Source: Fomitopsis serialis
Taxonomy: Eukaryota; Basidiomycota; Agaricomycetes; Polyporales; Fomitopsidaceae
Direction: 5' to 3'
Length of the DNA stretch: 19,345 nt
NCBI RefSeq assembly: GCF_022376445.1
Contig: NW_025955594.1
Span: 1 to 19,345, forward strand
Part shown: positions 1 to 10,289 of the stretch, in pieces
Numbering within the stretch: position 1 is the first letter of the stretch
Layout of the letters: every line of letters starts with the position of its first letter
Made by a program: the position numbers and the translations under genes
Notes under the pieces: model-generated
Told to the model about the DNA's origin: nothing
What the model saw: only the letters and a program-made list of their open reading frames with translations
The model's database searches: none

Positions 1-650
1 GCCGCCGGCAAGCTCATACCACTGGTCATCTGGGGAACTGTCCTCGAAGTCAGGCGTGAACCGCACACCGCCCATGAAGATGTCATTGCCCATGTCGTCG
101 GCAATTCCGTCCCCGCCGCGCTTCGGCTCCTCTCTCTGAGGTAGCATTGGATCGAGATCTCCGAGTGTCGTGACACGTCGCTGGAACATTCAGGGGAGGA
201 GACAATGGAGCATGAAAGGGACTCACAAGTTGGTCTCGTACATGTACAGCGGCTTAGACAGTCTCCCCCGAGTGGTGTGATCAGCACTTGGTTGACCTCG
301 AATTCCATGACCAGGTAGGGAAGCCACCAGCACTGCTGCCTCTGCACACTGTCTCTGTTACTCTTCCTGTTCGCGAGGCGATGCTGTGTGACACTCGAGG
401 GCGACACAGACGCGGCGAGCTTCGCCTGCGCGGAGGACAGCGCAGCTTGTACCGCTGGCGGCATACCTTGGCCAGAGGGCAGCGCAAGGCCCTCCGCCCA
501 CAGGACCCGGATGGCAAGGAGGCCCGAGCGCGACAGAGAGTCGCCATTGGGGTTGCCAGGCGTCGGTGTGGTCGAGCGTGCAGCACCGTCATTCACGGAC
601 AGAGCGTTCGCGGACGGGCGCGGCTTCTTACCAATACCTCTCCAAGACAT
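1..650 (-). CDS. SCH9: Sch9-type AGC protein kinase, N-terminal part (partial, frameshifted)
   Basis: This is the 5' end of a serine/threonine kinase that in fungi acts downstream of TORC1 in growth and nutrient signalling. The start ATG is at 650 and opens MSWRGIGKKPRPSANALS. A C2-like region follows, with LLAIRVLWAEGLALPSG, then WWLPYLVMEFEVNQVLI, DVSRHSEISIQ and DDMGNDIFMGGVRFTPDFED, the arrangement found in Sch9 N-termini. A 46-base intron (181-226, GTGAGT...CAG) interrupts it, and the gene runs off the left edge before the kinase domain. Two frame changes are needed to read the conserved blocks together: one at about 258-266 (after LGGD, next to a run of five G) and one at about 135-165. 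They could be sequencing indels or real damage. The family call is good; full gene structure cannot be judged here. Confidence 0.83.
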   Translation of the reverse strand, partial: MSWRGIGKKPRPSANALSVNDGAARSTTPTPGNPNGDSLSRSGLLAIRVLWAEGLALPSGQGMPPAVQAALSSAQAKLAASVSPSSVTQHRLANRKSNRDSVQRQQCWWLPYLVMEFEVNQVLITPLGGDCLSRCTCTRPTCESLSCSIVSSPECSSDVSRHSEISIQCYLRERSRSAAGTELPTTWAMTSSWAVCGSRLTSRTVPQMTSGMSLPA

Positions 651-788
651 GGTTGGGGTTCCTGGGGTTCCTTGGTTCCAAGAGACAGATGTGAGAGGGT
701 ATAGAGCAGAAAGGAAACCGAGCACAGCTCTGGTCGAGGGTGGGTGGAAGAGAGAGGCTATGCGGATGTGAGATGCTGATCCTTGACC
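651..788 (-). promoter_or_regulatory. 5' leader and proximal promoter of the Sch9-type gene
   Basis: Read on the minus strand, the 140 bases before the start codon are rich in pyrimidine runs (CTCTCTCTTCCACCCACC and similar), typical of fungal 5' untranslated leaders. No TATA box is evident. The segment ends abruptly at the MITE at 789, so the element separates this leader from the older upstream DNA. Confidence 0.4.
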
Positions 789-1041
789 CACTGGGGACAA
801 ACTGGCTTGTGCGGAACCCTAACATTGTAAGTTACCATCGTAAAACCGTGTATATTAGGTAGATAATTGAACATAACTAATTTTCTCATCCCTAACATCG
901 AAAGCCAGCCAATCAGAGGCCGCGCCTTTCAATGTTAGGCTCCCTTCCATATGTTATTCTTGGTATTCCACCTAATATACACGGTTTTACGATGGCAACT
1001 TACAATGTTAGGGTTCCGCACAAGCCGGTTTGTCCCCAGTG
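789..1041. mobile_element. Palindromic MITE, CACTG ends, 3-bp target duplication
   Basis: A 253-bp non-coding foldback element. The left arm (789-860) and right arm (970-1041) are 72-bp inverted repeats that differ at only two positions, and both ends read CACTGGGGACAAAC inward. The element is flanked by ACC on both sides (786-788 and 1042-1044), consistent with a 3-bp target-site duplication. CACTR ends plus a 3-bp duplication fit a non-autonomous CACTA (CMC) family element, although the superfamily is inferred. A second inverted pair is nested inside: 891-904 against 927-940, 13 of 14 matching and repeating the arm motif CCTAACAT. The unique core holds a CCAAT motif (909-913) and a GC-rich stretch. 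No transposase is present. The high arm identity suggests a fairly recent insertion. Confidence 0.88.
909..913 (+). promoter_or_regulatory. CCAAT motif inside the MITE core
   Basis: The sequence GCCAATCAGAGG is a good match to the binding site of the HAP/NF-Y complex, which works in either orientation. It lies about 260 bp upstream of the Sch9-type start codon. The motif is short, so its function is only a possibility. Confidence 0.3.
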
Positions 1042-1780
1042 ACCGCATTCGCCTGCCTCGCCTGGCCATCCCGATAAGGCAACCCCGGTCGATAGGCGCA
1101 CGGTACCGTTCCTCAGTCGGTCAGAATGAAGGACTGGCAACCGTCAGACGAGTATCATGCGGGAGAGACTGATGTATGACTCTCGTGTCTAGAAAACCAC
1201 CAAAGAAGCCCCGCTTGGCGAGGGCGCGAAGGGTCCGTACGTATTAATTGATCAGACCGTGACGTTAGGGAGCTGCAGGAGTATATGCCACTAGCTAGAG
1301 ACATGGCAGGGTACGCAGCTGCGAGTGCATTGATGTTAATCGACGCTGTCCAACCGAATAATTGAGCAACTGCGTCACTCAGCGATGTTGTAGTGCTTGT
1401 ACTTAGCACCGCACATGCAGAGGGCATAAGTATAGTGGATTGTAGGTCACATGACAAGTCACTCAAGGCTTCAGCTTCATTGGGGACGTTGGCGACGTAA
1501 GTAAGTATCTCGTTGGAACTTACCGACGGACATGACCTGCCGTAGCATCAGTATCGGCGTGTATAAACCTGGATCAGAGTCACTTTGACGTCCATAACAA
1601 ACAAAACTGAATAAGTTACAAACAATCCCGGGCGAGAATGACTCTAAAGAGCCAGTGAACGGAACCTCTATTCTCACTCGTTGTGTACTGGCTGATATCG
1701 ATCAGAATCTCGAACTAGCAGTAATATAAGGCTTGCAACCGTGCTGATGCCCTATAAGCGCAAAGGACCGTTCTCCCCCG
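1042..1780. other. Spacer between the MITE and the MFS transporter 3' end
   Basis: I found no recognisable gene here. Minus-strand open frames at 1155-1466 and 1477-1677 have no family features and do not join to the MFS exons. The segment should hold the transporter's 3' untranslated region and distal promoter sequence of the Sch9-type gene. Confidence 0.5.
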
Positions 1781-3746
1781 TCAGCGAGCATTGCTGAGGA
1801 GCACGTCACGTCCACATACCGCAATTACCCAGAACACAGCTTGGGGTACAGTGGAGATGGTACTGTACGAAGCAAGAATATGAGTACTTCAATCGGGGCA
1901 CTATGTCAAGAACTCACGCTGCCATCAAGGTGCCCAGTATGATGGACGACAATAGCATACCAAAGCCTGAGGACATTTCAATAGCCGCCAGCGCTGATGC
2001 TACGGGATATGTCGCGCATGAGTACAACTTGTCTTCTATTATACCACGATATACTTACCGTGGTCTTCTGGCGGAACGGTAGATACAGCTAGACTGCGGA
2101 GAACAGGGCCGCGTCCGACTGAACAGCCATATAGGACGATGGCTGCATCGATTTCAGTGCTTAGCTTCTTCACTAGATGGCCAGCAGCAACTTACATGCG
2201 AGTTGGAGGCCCCGTCCCGTCGCAGCGGTCAATAAGAGCAGAGCGGCGACCTGAATGATTAGGGACCCGATGACAATGTGCACGTCCATTTCGTCAGTTA
2301 CTTCGCTGACACTCTCCGAATCCGACGTCGTTGACAAGTGGGTCGCCTTCAAATAGAGTGGCCGTAGTAAACGCCGGACGAGTAGCGGTATTATCAGAGT
2401 CAGGACCACGACGTACGTTAACGTCAGGGTGGTCAAGACGTATCCTGTCTACAAAAACATCTAGTACGACATTGACTAGATCAGTATAGAACACTCACCT
2501 CTTTCGGCGAATAGTCGTATTTGGTAGTAAGATACACCATCAGAGCAGGCAATACGTGGCCTTCCCCCAGTCCGGCGATGAATATATGAATTGCACAGTA
2601 CAGGAGCCGCAGATTGAGCCTCCCAGTGGAGTGGTCACGGGTTGGCCGAAGGGTTTTCAACGGGAGGAGGGCAGCGACTACGACGCTGCGACAACAGCGC
2701 AGAGCCGCAACTACGATGTTCTCCGTCTGAGCGCCGTCGTCCGATCGCGGATGCGAGACCTCCACCCCTTGCGCCTTTTGGTGTGTTTCAGGAATAAGGG
2801 TGATGACGTAGATGAAGTTTACACATTGCAGGCCGAGAGCAACATAGTACACCGGGGCTGTAGCGTTATAGCGTGTGGTGATAGCGCCCCCGATAGAAAA
2901 TGAGAGTGCACCGCCTGGTCGATTCGGTTTCAGATACATACAGGCAACAGGCAAACGAGAAATTCCCTACCCAGCGTTGCCCAGCCAGAGATCTTGCTGA
3001 GAGCAGGCGTCCTATACGGGAATCAGCCTTCAACGAGGGATGCGAATTGCACGTAAGCGCACCTCTGTTCTGCTGGCACAAGGTCTACAACATATGTATT
3101 CAAGAGGAAGACAAAGACAGTGACGGTTGCGATGGATTGACACAAAAGCCACAGAAGCAATGCGAATACCTCGACTGCGTCTGGGATAATGGCCGTACTC
3201 AACATCGAGACGTCCGCACAGATTCCGACAGCTATGACCGTCAGAATAGCTGGCTTCCTTCCGATATTGTTGGCTATGGAGCTCAGAGCACTGTAAGCAA
3301 TCAGAGCTAAGTTAACATCAGCTCAAGGACACGTAAAATGGCGGATAAGCTCTGTACTCACATGCGAGCCCCTCAACGATGGCTGTGACCATCAAGGCAG
3401 TGGTGAACCTCTGCTCTACGGCAGGGATAGTGCAGAGCGCGTTCGGGATGGGGCCGTCCGAAGGTATCTTGTTGGGGTCATTGGTCAAGTACCACCAGCG
3501 GCAAACGATCTTGCGAATTGCGTCGATGACGGTCGTCATTGGAAGGTATGCAGCAAGTTGGAATAGAACAGCGACAGGTGTGATGAGCACGATGGGCGAA
3601 AACCGTAGAGATAAATTCCGCGATGGAACTCCCGCTGCAGCGTCATCCGGAGGATGTAGCAGCGGTGTTGTCTCGAGAGGATCGGCTGGTGAGTTAGAAC
3701 GAGGAGACGCGCCAGCAGCAGGAGCCTCGTTAGTCTGGGTGCTCAT
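1781..3746 (-). CDS. Major facilitator superfamily transporter, 8 exons, 526 aa
   Basis: A multi-pass membrane carrier of the fungal TetA/Hiat1-like MFS type; the substrate is unknown. Exons, in transcript order: 3362-3746, 3063-3306, 2971-3011, 2499-2914, 2196-2448, 2059-2142, 1918-1993 and 1781-1862. All seven introns are GT-AG and every junction keeps frame, giving 1581 coding bases. The N-terminus is a polar cytosolic tail (MSTQTNEAPAAGASPRSNS, then TTPLLHP) before the first membrane segment at about residue 50. A motif-A-like loop reads ANNIGRKPAIL (about 140-150). Then come VVDLVPAEQRTPALSKISGW and GGALSFSIGGAITT, a large polar loop, YVLTTLTLTYVVVLTLIIP, GMLLSSIILGTLMAA and STVPQAVFWVIA near the end. 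Exon 3 is only 41 bases. A GTATGT within the last exon could be a donor for one more exon, which would change the final residues. Confidence 0.92.
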
Positions 3747-3990
3747 ATTGATGACTGACTATATGTGTAGGCTAGAAGTTAGTAGAGGGAAATGAGTGGA
3801 CGCGAGTTGTGGTGCACGAGCTTGTATTTATGAAAGGGAAGGGAAGGAGATAACGGACTGCGAACGCAGCACGCACAGCGGATGTTCGAGCTCGTGTGGA
3901 CCTTGTGCACTGGCAGCGTGTTGGCTCGAGCGCAGGCACTCGCAATCTGTTCGCTATTCCTGTCAAACGATATCATAAGTCAATACAATC
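3747..3990 (-). promoter_or_regulatory. MFS transporter promoter
   Basis: On the minus strand a TATA-like CATAAATA lies at 3825-3832, about 80 bases upstream of the MFS start codon and following a purine/pyrimidine-biased run (CTCCTTCCCTTCCCTTTC). This spacing is reasonable for a TATA-dependent fungal promoter with a short leader. Transcription start was not determined. Confidence 0.35.
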
Positions 3991-5060
3991 CTGCTGATAG
4001 CCTGCGCGGGGATACCTCAGTCACAGGGCAATCGGGTGCATGGGTTGAGTGAGACCTTGACTATTGAAGAATTGGACCACGCTATATGCTTGTATGAGGG
4101 ACTACGCAGCCCTTCGAAACGCGAACAGAGAGCACGCTGTGCTATAGCAAGTGCGGGTTTTGTCCGGTTGGTAGCGTTTCGATAAGTATGCCGCTCTGAG
4201 GCGGAGCTAGTGCCAGTGTCAGCGCTCGAACTTCACATGCGCTTAAGTACAACCGCGCCGCCCTCCGCCCCGAAATAGAAGGCTGGACGCCATCTCGTGA
4301 CCGACGCGTCCTCAAGAACGCGCTCTGAGCTCTCCGAGTTGAGCGCCGTTCGACGCTGGATGTCCTGCAATTGTAGGCAATTGCTAAAATTCACTGAAGC
4401 TGCCACTTCATGGGCGGTGTTTAAGCTCCAGCTCAAGTTTGGCGTGCATGGACAGTTGAGACTCACACTATTCACGATGTCGACGTCAACCCGGGCTCCC
4501 CAGCCTAGGCTAGTAAGGACACACCTGCACTGCGAACTGCTGCATATGTCTCTGCGGGTCCGAAAGCACACGGCAGCCACAATCGTCAATCAGCATCCTA
4601 CCGCAAAGATCCCAGAGCTACGTACCAGTCTGCAATCATTTGTGTTGCGACTATCCCATATGATATTCAAGTTCGGGGCTGCCTCAGGCATGCTTCAGTC
4701 TGACTGGACTCTTTTCAATGCATCAAAGAAGTTCTTGATCAGCTAATAGAATTGAAACACTCAGCTCACAGTTTGCGACGGACTCGACGGATGGTCTCAA
4801 CGCTAGCCCTAGGCCTGAGGCCTCTCAGCAGACAGCCGGTATTGTCCACAAATTCCGGGTCTTGAAGGCTCTGTGTCCTTCGTTCTCTCTAAAAAAGGGC
4901 TGCTGGAATAATGACTGGAGGGTCACACTCCGAGCCGTTCAGAAGACCCTTGTGTCTTGACTCTGAGATCCTTCAGTTCGAGTCGAGCAAAGGCTTTGAA
5001 TGGTGGTCAATTGATGTAGACGCCCGAATAGGTTCCAATAAGTACTTTACGGCGGATATC
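3991..5060. other. Intergenic region between divergent MFS and RPT5 genes
   Basis: About 1.1 kb without a gene I can recognise. Two overlapping, opposite open frames (plus 4297-4746, 149 codons; minus 4233-4589, 118 codons) share the same DNA. Neither has a recognisable motif, signal peptide or plausible splice-linked neighbour. Base composition is mixed and no repeat stands out. A lineage-specific gene cannot be excluded. Confidence 0.4.
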
Positions 5061-5108
5061 TCCATAAATGGCAACTGGTAAACCCACCTGCCTGCTGAAG
5101 TCATCCAG

Positions 5109-5136
5109 ACGCGTCACGCGTCGCGGGCGTACGCGT
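5109..5136 (+). promoter_or_regulatory. Cluster of three ACGCGT sites upstream of RPT5
   Basis: ACGCGT occurs at 5109-5114, 5116-5121 and 5131-5136, within 28 bases and about 95-120 bases upstream of the RPT5 start codon. This hexamer is the MluI-box core bound by MBF-type (Swi6/Mbp1) factors in ascomycete yeasts. The cluster is seen directly; a cell-cycle role in this fungus is inference. No copy of the yeast proteasome control element (GGTGGCAAA) was noticed nearby. Confidence 0.35.
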
Positions 5137-5228
5137 CCACTCGAATCGTTTCTTCCCGTCTCCTCCAAAGGCGTCCTCACGACTCGACCCTTCTTCCCGA
5201 CCGCCCTTCACTCCCTCTTCTTACTGTC

Positions 5229-6871
5229 ATGGCTTCGACACAACCCCCAAACCCGCCGCCAGGCAACAACAATGAGAAGGCACCAGAGTCTACACCATCG
5301 TCCTCGGAAGCACCACAGGACGCTATGGACATCACTCCGGACCAACCTGCCGAGGAGACATGGGCCGACATCCCTGAGGAGATCATGTCCTTGAGCACGG
5401 ACGAGATCCTTACACGAATACGTCTCATCGACAATGACTTGAAGGTCCGTCCACACAGACTTCGCGTGTAGAGCCTGACGCTCAGGGAACTTCCAGGTGA
5501 TGCGCTCGGAGACGTTACGTCTCCAACATGAGCAGAATGTCATGAAGGAGAAGATTCGGGACAATGGGGAGAAGATTAAGCAGAATAAGGTCTTGCCTTA
5601 CCTTGTGGCGAATGTAGTCGAGGTACGCCCTCTCAGTCACCTTAGTAAGACTATCAGCTAACGGAAGCAGATTCTGGACGTCGACCCTGAAATTGAGGAG
5701 GACGGCGCGAACCGAGACCTTGACTCTATGCGCAAGGGGAAATGCGCCGTCATCAAGACCTCGACACGACAAACCGTCTTCCTCCCGCTCATCGGTCTCG
5801 TCCCGCCCGAGAAACTCAGACCCGGCGACCTTGTCGGTACCAACAAGGATTCGTATTTGGTGCTTGACACGCTCCCGGCGGAGTTCGACTCGCGAGTGAA
5901 AGCAATGGAGGTGGACGAGCGGCCGACGGAAACCTACACCGACATCGGAGGGCTGGAGAAGCAGATCGAGGAGCTGGTCGAGGCGATTGTCTTGCCAATG
6001 GAGCAAGCGGACAAGTTCAAGACGCTCGGCATCAAGCCTCCGAAGGGCTGTCTCATGTATGGTCCTCCCGGTGCGTCAGTCTCGGCGACGTCTGGTCGCG
6101 GTCCGCTCACCTTTGTATCGTAGGTACTGGCAAGACGCTTCTCGCGCGTGCGTGTGCGGCCCAGACCAACGCGTGCTACTTGAAGCTCGCCGGACCTTCG
6201 CTCGTACAAATGTTTATTGGTGACGGTGCCAAGCTCGTGCGGGATGCGTTCGAACTCGCGAAGGAGAAGGCACCCACGATTATCTTCATTGACGAGCTAG
6301 ATGCTATCGGTACCAAGCGGTTCGATTCGGAGAAGAGCGGTGACCGTGAGGTGCAGCGGACAATGTTGGAGCTTCTGAACCAGCTAGATGGCTTCAGCAG
6401 TGATGAGCGCATCAAGGTAAGAGCACAGTTCCTGTCTGTGCCTCGCATCACTGACCGTCCGAGCCAAGGTCATTGCCGCGACGAACCGCATTGATATCCT
6501 CGACCCTGCTCTGCTTCGGTCAGGCCGTCTGGACAGGAAGATCGAGTTCCCGCTCCCGAACGAGACTGCCCGTGCGCGCATTCTGGAGATCCACTCACGG
6601 AAAATGTCCGTCTCCTCTGACGTCAACTACGAGGAGCTTGCCCGTAGTACCGACGAATTCAACGGTGCACAGCTGAAGGCAGTCTGCGTTGAGGCCGGTA
6701 TGATCGCCCTGAGGGAAGGCGCGACGAAGCTGAACCACGAGCACTTCCTGGGTGGTATAGCTGAAGGTGAGTCCGGAGCACTGTGTTGCACCTGCTTTTA
6801 GACGCAGTACTGACATCTTTACCATAACAGTCCAGAGCAAGAAGAAGAACGACCTTGTCTATTTCATGTAG
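5229..6871 (+). CDS. RPT5: 26S proteasome regulatory particle AAA-ATPase subunit RPT5
   Basis: One of the six ATPases of the 19S base ring that unfolds ubiquitinated proteins and feeds them to the 20S core. Exons are 5229-5444, 5497-5622, 5671-6070, 6124-6416, 6469-6766 and 6831-6871. All introns are GT-AG and frame is kept, giving 457 aa. After an acidic, proline-rich N-terminus comes a coiled-coil/OB region ([30 protein letters not shown]), then the AAA domain. Walker A is GPPGTGKT (245-252), the pore loop MFIG (277-280) and Walker B IIFIDE (300-305). [33 protein letters not shown] and [20 protein letters not shown] follow. The match to yeast Rpt5 is strong throughout. The C-terminus ends VYFM rather than the FYA of yeast Rpt5. 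The start codon follows a pyrimidine-rich leader. Confidence 0.98.
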
Positions 6872-7470
6872 TCCCATTGTGTTTGCTCTCGTACGGTACA
6901 GTCTTGATACATTTTCTCTCTTTGATATCGCGGACCCACTCGTATTCAGTGCCATCAGTATTGGCCCAGAGAGGTTACCTGGTCACTATGAGTAGACAAG
7001 ATCAGCAGTGCACGTCCTGGGCATGAGCGTAGTCGATCAAACTGACCAGCCTAGAGTTCACGTTCAGGCTCAACCTGCTCTATGTGAGACAGGACTAGCT
7101 ACGCTATGTAGAACGATCCGGAAGGAAGACGTCCTTTACAAATCTTTCACGGAACTGGGCACGATGCTCCTGAATCAACAGGTTGAGGTCTACAAGACAG
7201 CAGGAGTTTTGGGCCGTAATCGGTTCGGTTTGCTTACATCCACGACTGCTGTGAATCATGATCACAAGCAGCCGAGCGGTTGTACGAGCATTCCATCAAC
7301 CACTGCTTCACCGCGCGGGGTCTTGCCAGACCTCGGAGGCACAGCGACCTCGCGTAGAGACACTCCACCAATAGGTTCATGGTGCCGAGTATCATATCGA
7401 TATCGGCGCAGGAAGGACTACCTACTGGGCGTTGCATTCGCGTATCCTTTCATTCGGAAACCTTGGACGA
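6872..7470. other. Spacer between convergent RPT5 and ABC genes, with repeat copy A
   Basis: This region holds the two 3' untranslated regions and the first copy of a direct repeat (6973-7105). A plus-strand open frame of 192 codons runs from 7008 to 7586. It begins inside the repeat and ends antisense to the conserved C-terminal coding of the ABC gene, so I do not treat it as a gene. Confidence 0.5.
6973..7105 (+). repeat. Direct repeat copy A flanking the ABC gene
   Basis: This segment aligns, in the same orientation, with 14785-14908. Shared blocks include GGTTACCTGG, CAGTGCAC followed by TCCTGGGCATGAGCGTAG, GACCA.CCTAGAGTTCA, CAGGCTCAA and GTGAGACA, ending at ACGCT. By eye the core is roughly 80 percent identical, with small gaps. 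The two copies bracket the ABC transporter gene. Similarity may fade gradually leftwards toward the RPT5 stop, but that is uncertain. Confidence 0.72.
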
Positions 7471-7559
7471 TCATGGCAGGTACGTGCGTACCAGAATATC
7501 TACCGAATACATCACACGATCATAGTAGCAGCAGAAACCAACATGCATGTACATCTCAG

Positions 7560-8860
7560 GAGAAACCAGTTGACCATTCGCCATAGCATACAACGTCTCC
7601 TGTCGCCGCTCTCACACAAGTGCGCGAAGCATACCACGTTCGTTCTTCAGGGTTCGCTAGGTTCCCGAACTCCGCCTATTGAAGTCATCAACATTCATGT
7701 TTATATCGGAACATGTAGGTCACGTACGATCGGCCCGCATCGGACACCATCTGCACCAGACTGTATGAGCTGCAAAGTAATCTGAAAGATAGACAACTGA
7801 CGATTTTGTCGGCATCCATGATGGTCTGCAGACGATGAGCGACAGTGAGCAAGTCACGCCCTGTCAAGTCCTTCGCGTAACGATGCCTGAATCACAGCAT
7901 CCGTTGCTTAATCTCAAGGCAGCGCTGTCAGCATTTCTCTAACCACGCTCTCACAAACTCACCAATCGCGGACGTAGCTGAGATAGCGACAGTGGTTAGA
8001 TGTCTGATACCGCTTGGAGCACATCACCGACCTTCGTCCAGGATCAGTAGCTTGCTCTGCGCACAATGGCTCTCGCTAGAGCCAAGATTTGGCGTTGGCC
8101 AACGGACAGATTAGTTCCTCCCTCGCGATGGGAGTGTCGAGAGTATGGCGGCCTCGATGAGGTCGCTTTGTAACGAGAACAGGCCGCAGATCTTAGCGCG
8201 TCGTTCAAGACGGTATCATCATACTGCTGGAAGGATCCAGATTTGACGTAGCGTCCCACTCAACAGCTCTGGCTGATGACGAAGTCAGATTACGCGAGTG
8301 AACACTGAATGGCACATACCACTTGCGGGATGATTGTGATAGTCGATCGAGAGCGTCCAAGTTGATGTTATCCGCGTAGCCCGTCGTAATACCTTGCCTT
8401 CGGTGATGATGCATCGTAGCAGTGCAAAGTCAAAGAGCTCTGAAGCGTAGCATCAGCAGTCGAACGCCTGATACTCATACACGGGCCTACCTTGCCACTA
8501 CCAGTGCGGACGATGATGTTATGAGTGACGATCCTTGCGCACTTCTATTGCACTCACCTATGCCAACTCGCTCCCCTGATCTCACCTCGAATGAAAATCT
8601 CATGCAAGACGCGAGGTCCATCCTAGGCCAACTCAATACGCGCCCACCCGGGAAACCAACACAGTACATACCGGAGAGTACCGAGCGGAGAGCTTCTCGA
8701 CTTTCAGGTCTCCGCTGGCTGGCCAATACGCGGGGAACACCTTCGGGTGTCGGTTTGGGCTCGTGCTCGATCTCGAGGTATTGCTTGATGCGCTCCAGAC
8801 TGTGGTCATGGTCAGAGAATTTCCAGTCCCATCTTCAATCTCGCACCTGTTGCCTGGAAA
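7560..8860 (-). other. ABC gene: C-terminal nucleotide-binding domain (NBD2)
   Basis: The domain is entered through LERIKQYLEIEHEPKPTPEG and SFEVRSGERVGI. Walker A is recognisable as RTGSGK next to an intron donor (about 8490). After it come ALLRC, YYDG, FQQYDDTVLNDALRS and the signature GTNLSVGQRQILALARAIV (about 8030-8120). Then come TVAHRLQTIMDADKI (about 7805-7850) and a C-terminal helix ending ETLYAMANGQL (about 7567-7599). The Walker B core expected after ALARAIV is disrupted near 8042. Several blocks are in different frames because of small indels (for example near 8733 and 8595). Confidence 0.85.
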
Positions 8861-8869
8861 TATCGAGAA

Positions 8870-10100
8870 TGATCAGAGACCGCGTTCAGTCAATGAAGTG
8901 AGACGTACCTGAGACTTCCAACTCGTTGAAGATCCTCACCCACCATAAGATCATGCTGCTGAATCCGACTTTAGACGTCAGCAGAGAATGTGAGGACCAG
9001 CATGGATATCCCTGACCTGCCATGTTCAGGGAGAATCCAGTGTTGGATGCGGTGATGCCTTCCCGTATACCAAGTAGGCAGCCAAAGCCGCAGCGAAGAA
9101 CGATCCGAGGGTAATACGGATGCACCCAGCTATGAAAATTAGGTGCCTGACCATAAAGGGCAATGTTCAACACACCGATTGAGGTCCAGAATGTCCTTGA
9201 AGCCCGAGTGTATCGGTTGATGCGCACATACGACTCCTTTTTGAACGCCTCCTGCGCACCATATGCACGGATGAGGCTGTTCGAGGATTAGTAATCTCCT
9301 GCTTGATACAACGACACGTCACGTACTGAGACCTGCAAAAGCGGCTCCGAAGTGGCCGAGACTGGAGCCTTCGCATTGCTTCTTTCACGTTTGACCGCAA
9401 GTTGCGCCTTCATGTAGATCTCCCAATCCAGGCACCGACGGCGGCAATGAAACGCCGGGAACGAGAAGATCGGGGATATCACCACCACCACACCAAGCTT
9501 CATGAGCATCTCCAACGACATCTCCACGATGGACTGAACCATCTCGCCACGGAAGTCGACTGCGTCGTGTTGCTCAGTCTAAACCCATCACATGCAGGAG
9601 AGAACGTACCTTCTTGGATGTCCTGGGTGCATCGAGCGATAATCGAGATGTGGGTGTTTTGTCAAGCCATCTACAAAATTGTCATGACGCGTCACGGCAG
9701 TAAGTTCCCTGCTTACCTCATTGTCGTCGCCAGAATTGAAGATATCAGGTCATCGTGTACGGTTCTTGATGCTCTCAGCGACCCCAAATGTGTATACATA
9801 GAAGGCTGCCATGTAAAAGGACTGATGTGATCATGATCGACCCGTATCCGCCGAGGAAGCTGAAAGATGAGGCGGTGCAACCTCAGATAATCTTTGAGAA
9901 CATACTATGGCACTTTGATTTCGGACGCAGGCATTTCTTCGTACTGTCGAGCCCAAATCCAAGGAACCAAGTTTCCATGATGCTGAACGTCATGTAAGAA
10001 CTCCCTCCAACGAAGCAGCCAAAAGAAGACTTGATGGCTCCCTCCAATGCCTGCATAAAGAGTTTCACTGACCGTCAGTAACAGTTAATGACAAGAGAAT
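8870..10100 (-). other. ABC gene: second transmembrane domain (TMD2)
   Basis: Family blocks are METWFLGF, LRASRTVHDDLISSILATT, WLDKTPTS, VEMSLEMLMKLGVVVVISPI, IYMKAQLAVKRERSNAKAPV, IRAYGAQEAFKKESYVRINR, ASNTGFSLNMA and VGFSSMILWWVRIFNELEVS. At least five frame changes separate these blocks, while each intron boundary between them still looks usable. Confidence 0.85.
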
Positions 10101-10289
10101 ACTAAGACGTACTTGCTTGCCAACCGACATGCCCGACTGCGACTTCTTCTTCAACTACAAGCTTGCCATCCTCCTTCGGGGCCTCTTCCGGGGTCTGCTC
10201 GTCAACGGTGGCTTCCGCTTTCTCAGTTCCGCTCCTCCTTGCAAGTTCAGCGGCGAGTTTCTTGTCGTGCAAGAGCATTAGCAATGGAC

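Noticed and set aside
3012..3081. A frameshift or stop in the MFS gene after a VQFASLVEG reading
   Set aside because: Those bases are an intron with a GTGCGC donor and TATAG acceptor; removing it restores a clean frame.
3307..3361. A frameshift in the MFS gene at the first splice junction
   Set aside because: Using the acceptor TTAG at 3307-3310 instead of the later CAG gives an in-frame join (SLIAYSALSS).
4233..4746. Opposite overlapping open frames of 149 and 118 codons between MFS and RPT5
   Set aside because: They occupy the same DNA, show no family motif, signal peptide or splice-linked partner, and look like chance frames.
7008..7586. 192-codon plus-strand open frame
   Set aside because: It starts in a repeat and ends antisense to the recognisable ABC C-terminal coding, so it is most likely a shadow frame.
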